Shown here piece after piece: positions 58,801 to 64,000 of a stretch of 64,000 nt of DNA; position 1 is the stretch's first letter; each line of letters opens with the position of its first letter. The notes under the pieces are model-generated. The model worked only from the letters and a program-made list of their open reading frames with translations, did no database searches and was not told where the DNA came from. The stretch is taken from positions 3,709,108-3,773,107 of the forward strand of contig NC_081245.1 of NCBI RefSeq assembly GCF_902713425.1, written 5' to 3'. Both the position numbers and the translations under genes were made by a program. The DNA is from Acipenser ruthenus (lineage: Eukaryota > Chordata > Actinopteri > Acipenseriformes > Acipenseridae).

Positions 58801-60706
58801 TCATGTGTGAATTCGCTGGTGTAATTGAAGGCTTTCTTTCCGAGTAAAACGCCTCCCACAGTCAGGACACTCATACGGTTTCTCTCCTGTGTGAATTCGC
58901 TGGTGTAATTGAAGGCTTTCTTTCCGAGTAAAACGCCTCCTGCAGTCAGGACACTCATACGGTTTCTCTCCTGTGTGAGTTCGCTGGTGTTTTTGAAGGT
59001 GTCCTTTCTGATTAAAACTCCTCCCACAGTCAGGACACTCGTACGGTTTCTCTCCCTTGTGAATTCGCTGGTGTCTTTGAAGGTGTCCTTTCTGATTAAA
59101 ATTCTTCCCACACTCTGTACAGCAAAACGGTTTCTCTCCTGTGTGAATACGCTGGTGTATTTTCAGCTTTCCTCGGTTACTGAAATTGGTGCCACATTCA
59201 GTACAGTGATACAAGATCTGCTCTGAAGGAATCTGCTGGGGAGTTTGTAGGGAAATGAAGTTGCCCTGGGTTGCAGAACTGTCGGGATGTGGAGTCGCTG
59301 TATATCCCACAGGAAGTGGTCGGCTAAGATTCTGAACCGAGTAAGTTCTCAGTTTGTTCACATATTCATCTTGGGGTGTCGACTCTCTGTGTTTCTGCTT
59401 ACGCTGCAGTTTCCCATCAGAAGAGATTTTGCTCTGGGGTCCTGGAGTGGAGGTGCGTCTTCCTAGATCTGCTTTAGAAGCGCAGGAAACAGAAGCCAAG
59501 GTTACTGCACAGCATTGAATCACAACCACTTTACTGCAAGGCTTCACCTCACAGCCATCACTGTTAACAATTAGAACATCGAAAAGCAAGACAAATTATA
59601 AAACTCTTAATTCTTCACAAAACAATTGCAATTCTTATATAAACTGTATTTTTGACATTCTACTCACAGGCTGTGCTGCTCGTGGACGGCATCGCTCCTT
59701 CCTCCTTTCCATCTGCAGCTCTTTCCTGAGGGGGGTGATGTTTCCTCTGAATGGACCTCAGCACAGTGCCCGCTTCTCCAGCACTAGAACAACCAGTGTC
59801 TTCAGAGACAGGCTGATTGGGTTTCATGCAGATCTGTTCAGGAGGACAACCCTCACAGCGGCTAGATTCCATCTTAACTATATTCTCCTCCAGCGTATCG
59901 ACTTTATTTTCTTCACTAACTTCCTCTGTGATGTGATCACACTCCAGCTTTACGGACTCCTCTTTAATGTGGACAGGTTCAAGTTCAGGGATCTCTTTAC
60001 TTTCTACAATTGTCAGCTCTGTAATCTCCATTATTCTTCCACACCACTCCTGATCACAGATTTCCTCTTGTGTGTAAACAGCTTCTATCACTGGCCCCTC
60101 CTCTGCTTCACTGAAAGCACGTCTCTCTCCAGAATCTGCGTGAAACAAAATTATACATGCTTTTAACTCTCACTGTACAAATAAATACAATCATGTAATT
60201 CTGTGGAGTTTATAACTGTATGAAATAACACATCATGGATATTATATATGCAACATTGTGAACGATGCCTTCTTCAAGGAAACACAAACATTACATTAGT
60301 GCTGTATTTAATTGTATTTTTTTAAAATGACCGGAAGGCATACAAGAACCATAACATTATTAAACTCACCTTGAACTCTGATGAATAATCCCTGGTTCTC
60401 GTTCCTCTGAAAGTCTTGCTCATTGCAGTCGGGGTTCATGTTTCTGAGAGGTTGTTTAATGTCTGCATCTGCAGCGTTCATGCATTCCCGCACTGCTTTC
60501 AACTCGCTCTCTGATATTTCCAATCTCAGCTTCAGACTTTCATTCTCTTTCTCCTTTCCAGCCATTTCCATTTGGAATTCAGTGAATTTGCCGCCGACAA
60601 CTTTTGTGATTTGGCACAAGACGGTGTCTACAGCCGCTTTCACTGCGTGCTCGATGGTAGAGGCGAGCTCGTCTTGAAAGAACGACACGGAGACACTGAC
60701 GACCAT
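58801..60706 (-). pseudogene. zinc-finger paralogue 5, truncated after five fingers
   Basis: Exon 1 is 60370-60706, exon 2 59668-60135 (468 nt, one extra codon) and exon 3 58801-59468, all phase 1 with introns of 234 and 199 nt. Five fingers remain in frame; fingers 4 and 5 share RRFTRKESLQLHQRIHT. The frame then ends at a TGA where the linker glycine codon should be (58801-58803). The linker has a small in-frame loss (VQNLSRPLPVG versus [15 protein letters not shown]). The truncated product would be about 490 aa with coiled coil, acidic region (IKEE kept) and five fingers, so it might still bind DNA weakly. Given the later damage to its array I call it a pseudogene. Confidence 0.78.
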
Positions 60707-60930
60707 CTTCACTGACTGTTAGCTTGAGACTGATATCCTTTCTGTATTCACGCTTTTATTATGAATAATATTGGGAGCCTCTCTTTGTTATTCAGTCAGC
60801 ACTTGACTTATTTAGCAAGTTTCTCTGCTGCTGCAGCTCAACAACCCCACGCAGTCCCACACACACACAATGTAAACAAACCCGTACACACTTCCGCTTC
60901 CTCCCTGCTCCCATGGAGACGAGCGCGTCG

Positions 60931-60952
60931 TGACGTCACGGTAGCGGATTGG
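60931..60952 (-). promoter_or_regulatory. CRE plus inverted CCAAT promoter core, paralogue 5
   Basis: TGACGTCA at 60931-60938 and GATTGG at 60947-60952, as in genes 3 and 4. Confidence 0.65.
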
Positions 60953-60989
60953 CGCCTCCTGCTGGAAACACCCGGATGGAAGCTGACGG

Positions 60990-63680
60990 TCTCGTGCCAA
61001 ATTTGTCCCCCCCTGAGTCATGTGACATGTCAGCGTTCTGTTGCTAAGCGCTTCACTGCTTTTGCTCCACAGATCTTGACACTGACAGTTGGAGTTCGTT
61101 GGCGCCGTCGTACAATTGTAATCAAATAATTTCTCTTTTTACAGGACAAATTTGTAATACTGTGTTTTTTTCCCCCTCAGAAAACTACATTTATCAATCG
61201 ATATGGATCACTTGAGAGCGGTATATCGCTACCTCAGCACAGGTGAGTATCCTGAACAAGCCACCAAAGAGGAGAAGAGGGGTATCAGAAAGAAAGCCAG
61301 TACATTCGTTTTGAAAGGTAAAAAAAATAGAGAAATATTGAAAATTAATATTAATACATTATAAGTTATTGAAGCCGCCCTGTATTTTTGAAGATGTACA
61401 TCTAAATAAATGATAAACGTGTGTGTGTGTAATATATATATATATATATAATTTTCATTTTTGATTGGTATGGTAGTCTTAGTTTCTGAACTACTGAATT
61501 ACTGCCTGACTTGAGTATTTCCAGGGCAGAGATATCAAAAGTAAATTGGATGTCAGTTCTAACACCCACCTTGTTTAATGTAGTTATATTGAACCAGCTG
61601 GGGAGGGGCTGATTCACTGTATTGAAGTGATATTGTGCCAAATAAGGTGGGTGTAACATGATATAAAAGTACCTTAGCTGTAATTCTGAAGTGATAAACA
61701 ACTTCACATTTTACGTGTACATGTTTCAGACATTAATGCTTCAATTTCAAATTTGATTTCCATTCCTATTAACTGATATTAGACAATTACTTATTATAGA
61801 AGTTGAGAGCATGAAATGTCCATATGATTTACTGATAACACACGTCACTATAAATTGGTGATGTCATTTTTAGACAGACAGCCTCTTGAAAGCCCTTCTC
61901 TTTTTGTGGGTTATGTGAGAAGGCATTTTAAAGTTCTGTTAAACCTGCTCCTAACGCCCCACTCCATCGGTCAGGACCTTGACGTGGTGACGGGGCTTTT
62001 TACCAAAGCTGACCTGCAGTATAGTGTTTTTCTTTTTCACTAATGCTTACGCATTAAGTCCTGGATCGCACGTTACAATGGAAATATGCAATCTGATCAT
62101 GTACTTGTTTTATTGTGAAGAATACAGAAAAAAAAGTTTGCTACATTTTTCAACATGTGCCTTTTTTGTGAATGTCTTTCTGGTTTGGACAACTACACCT
62201 GATACACAACCCACTAAAATGATTGAGTGCAGATTTCTGCTTGCCCTGCAGTGCTCTGTTAAGGGTTCCCCAGGACTAAGACTGGACAACTCGGATCTAG
62301 ATTGACTTCTACTCTAGCATTTACACAAATCTGACATCCTGTATGCTTCATTAGTTAAGAGCCTGAATTATACACACTAAAGTCAGGGACAATATGTTGT
62401 GGTTAACAATCATATTGCTTCTAGTTCCAAATTTGTACTTTTGAGTGTTTGAAGTTATGGAAGAAACATTCTTACTTTATAGCATATCATATAATTTGGC
62501 TTCATACATATTTAACAAATGCATATACAGTATTACTGATAACAAATGAACAACCACCAATCTGCAGACCTGCTTTGAGAATGACAGGCTCCATTCCAGG
62601 ACGATGCCAATGATCTGACAAACACTGTAGGAAGTGGCAACACATACCATGAGGGTGTATTACTTCATTTTTTAATGACAAGTTATATGGTTAAACTAAG
62701 AGAAATGTGTTTGCAGATTTAGTGCAAGACCATGCATGAATAATGCTAAAGATTAAATCTTTTGACCTGTTCATTCCTTTAATTTTTGACATTCCCTAAA
62801 TGTTTCGCACAATATACACTGAAGCTACTGTATAACCTATATTAATCATATTGGTGTAAATAACAATATTTGTTGATCACAAACTTATTGGCACATTTTC
62901 AATTAAAGTCTGTGTAAGTTAAGGTTAGTCTTAATTGAGTTAGTCACTATTAATCAATTAGAAACCACTACTTATCAATTTAGCAATATTATATATAAAA
63001 AAAACCATTAGTTGTAAAACACGCACAGAAACTGAAGCAAAATAGTTTGTGCACTCAGCACAGCATGGTAAAACAAAGGAGTTAGATCCAGATGTGAGAA
63101 AAGCACTTGTTACAGTAACTACTACAGCAGAAGGGGAATCGATGAAGAGCGTTGAGGGGAAAAAAATTGTAATACAAAAATCCACAATAATCAGGAAGTA
63201 TTTGAAGACTAATTCAACTGAAAGGATGGAAAGGAATGGACGTCCCAGGAAAAGTACGACTATAGCATAAAGAACTGTTTGAGCAGCTCGCAAAAATCCA
63301 CCATTAACAGCCAAGGATTTAAAGAAACATCTGGTATAGCAGTGTATGAAATAACTATACAAAGTCATCTAAACACAAAAGGCTTTTACGCGACCTTACC
63401 ACATTTCACAACAATTAAAAAAATAAAAAGCGTCTTGAATGATCTTTAGTTAAGGGTGTCAATAATTTTGTCTGCAACTGTATGTGTAATCATGACAACT
63501 CCCTGATTGTGATCCATAAGTACAGCAAGTACAGCAACATCAACATGACTACCCACAAATGTGTAGAAATTATTACCAGACTATACTTCTAACTTATTGT
63601 TTGTTATAAACATTTTTTTATTTGAAAAGTTACAATTGTAATATCATTTAAGCTGTTCAACTTTATTATTATTATTATTA

Positions 63681-63725
<45 letters not shown>

Positions 63726-63727
63726 TA

Positions 63728-63774
<47 letters not shown>

Positions 63775-64000
63775 TGTAATTAAACAAGACTTAATGTATT
63801 TTATATTTACTGTAAAAGCTATTATGTAATCACGTGAAGAGTAATCAAATAAAATACACAACCATTTATGATACAAAAAACATTGATACATATAAAAAAA
63901 TTAATATAACACGAATAAATGCCAATAAAAAAGCAAACGTAACTTTCAGTAAGTAAAATGCCGATGTTTTACCCTATCATTTCTGCATCACGAAATCTGA
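60990..64000 (+). mobile_element. Ginger-like DNA element, copy D, right end outside window
   Basis: Left flank ACGG at 60986-60989; integrase-like exon start at 61203; nested Tc1-like piece and microsatellites as in copy B. The right terminus is not reached. Confidence 0.72.
63049..63485 (+). mobile_element. Tc1-like fragment nested in copy D
   Basis: Near-identical to 46979-47414, with the same GGGTGTCAATAATTTTGTCT terminus. Confidence 0.78.

Larger units (their letters stand above)
57366..64000. repeat. segmental duplication unit D (paralogue 5 module), cut by window end
   Basis: Holds gene 5, its promoter and a Ginger-like element, and continues past the window. From about 60200 on it is very close to units B and C. 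Confidence 0.72.

Overview
The window is vertebrate nuclear DNA, most likely from a ray-finned fish outside the teleosts. A sturgeon-like genome is my leading guess, made from memory of the SINE type and not verified. Support comes from intron-split C2H2 zinc-finger genes of the fish coiled-coil/acidic-exon/finger type, tRNA-headed SINEs with L2-like tails, V-SINE-like copies, CR1-like and Tx1-like LINE pieces, and Tc1, hAT and piggyBac remnants. There are no bacterial genes, CRISPR arrays, rRNA genes or intact tRNA genes.

Layout. 1-6 kb is non-coding, with a hairpin element, a SINE joined to a CR1-like LINE end, and a 47-bp minisatellite of about 22 copies (2960-3990). 6.15-7.78 kb holds a plus-strand zinc-finger gene of two visible exons with seven fingers and decayed fingers behind it. 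8-20 kb is mostly transposon debris: a 27-bp minisatellite split by a SINE, a hAT terminus, SINEs, a CR1-like end, a piggyBac transposase C-terminus, a piggyBac-type miniature element and a Tx1-like LINE. 20.35-22.86 kb is a 57-bp minisatellite of about 44 units that reads as 19-residue repeats.

From 23.8 kb to the end lies a minus-strand cluster of five paralogous zinc-finger genes. Each has a 337-nt coiled-coil exon, a 462-468-nt acidic exon carrying SUMO-consensus motifs and a finger exon, with all introns in phase 1. Gene 1 (23830-28154) has lost its fingers. Gene 2 (30048-34922) keeps 11 fingers and loses two behind a frameshift. Gene 3 (42116-44634) looks intact with 12 fingers. Gene 4 (50338-52710) has a finger array apparently identical to gene 3 and lost its normal exon-3 acceptor, but an alternative acceptor is in frame. 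Gene 5 (58801-60706) is cut by a stop codon, and its array is split by a piggyBac-type element and then fused to other transposon sequence.

Every gene has a compact promoter with a TGACGTCA (CRE/ATF) palindrome and an inverted CCAAT box. In genes 2-5 an element of about 3.1 kb with inverted ends and an ACGG target duplication sits just upstream, carrying a divergent exon that resembles the N-terminus of Ginger/gypsy-type integrases. Gene 1 keeps the empty site. The insertion was therefore copied along with the gene as the cluster grew by tandem duplication in units of about 7-12 kb. Such genes commonly act as nuclear DNA-binding regulators; no target can be read here.
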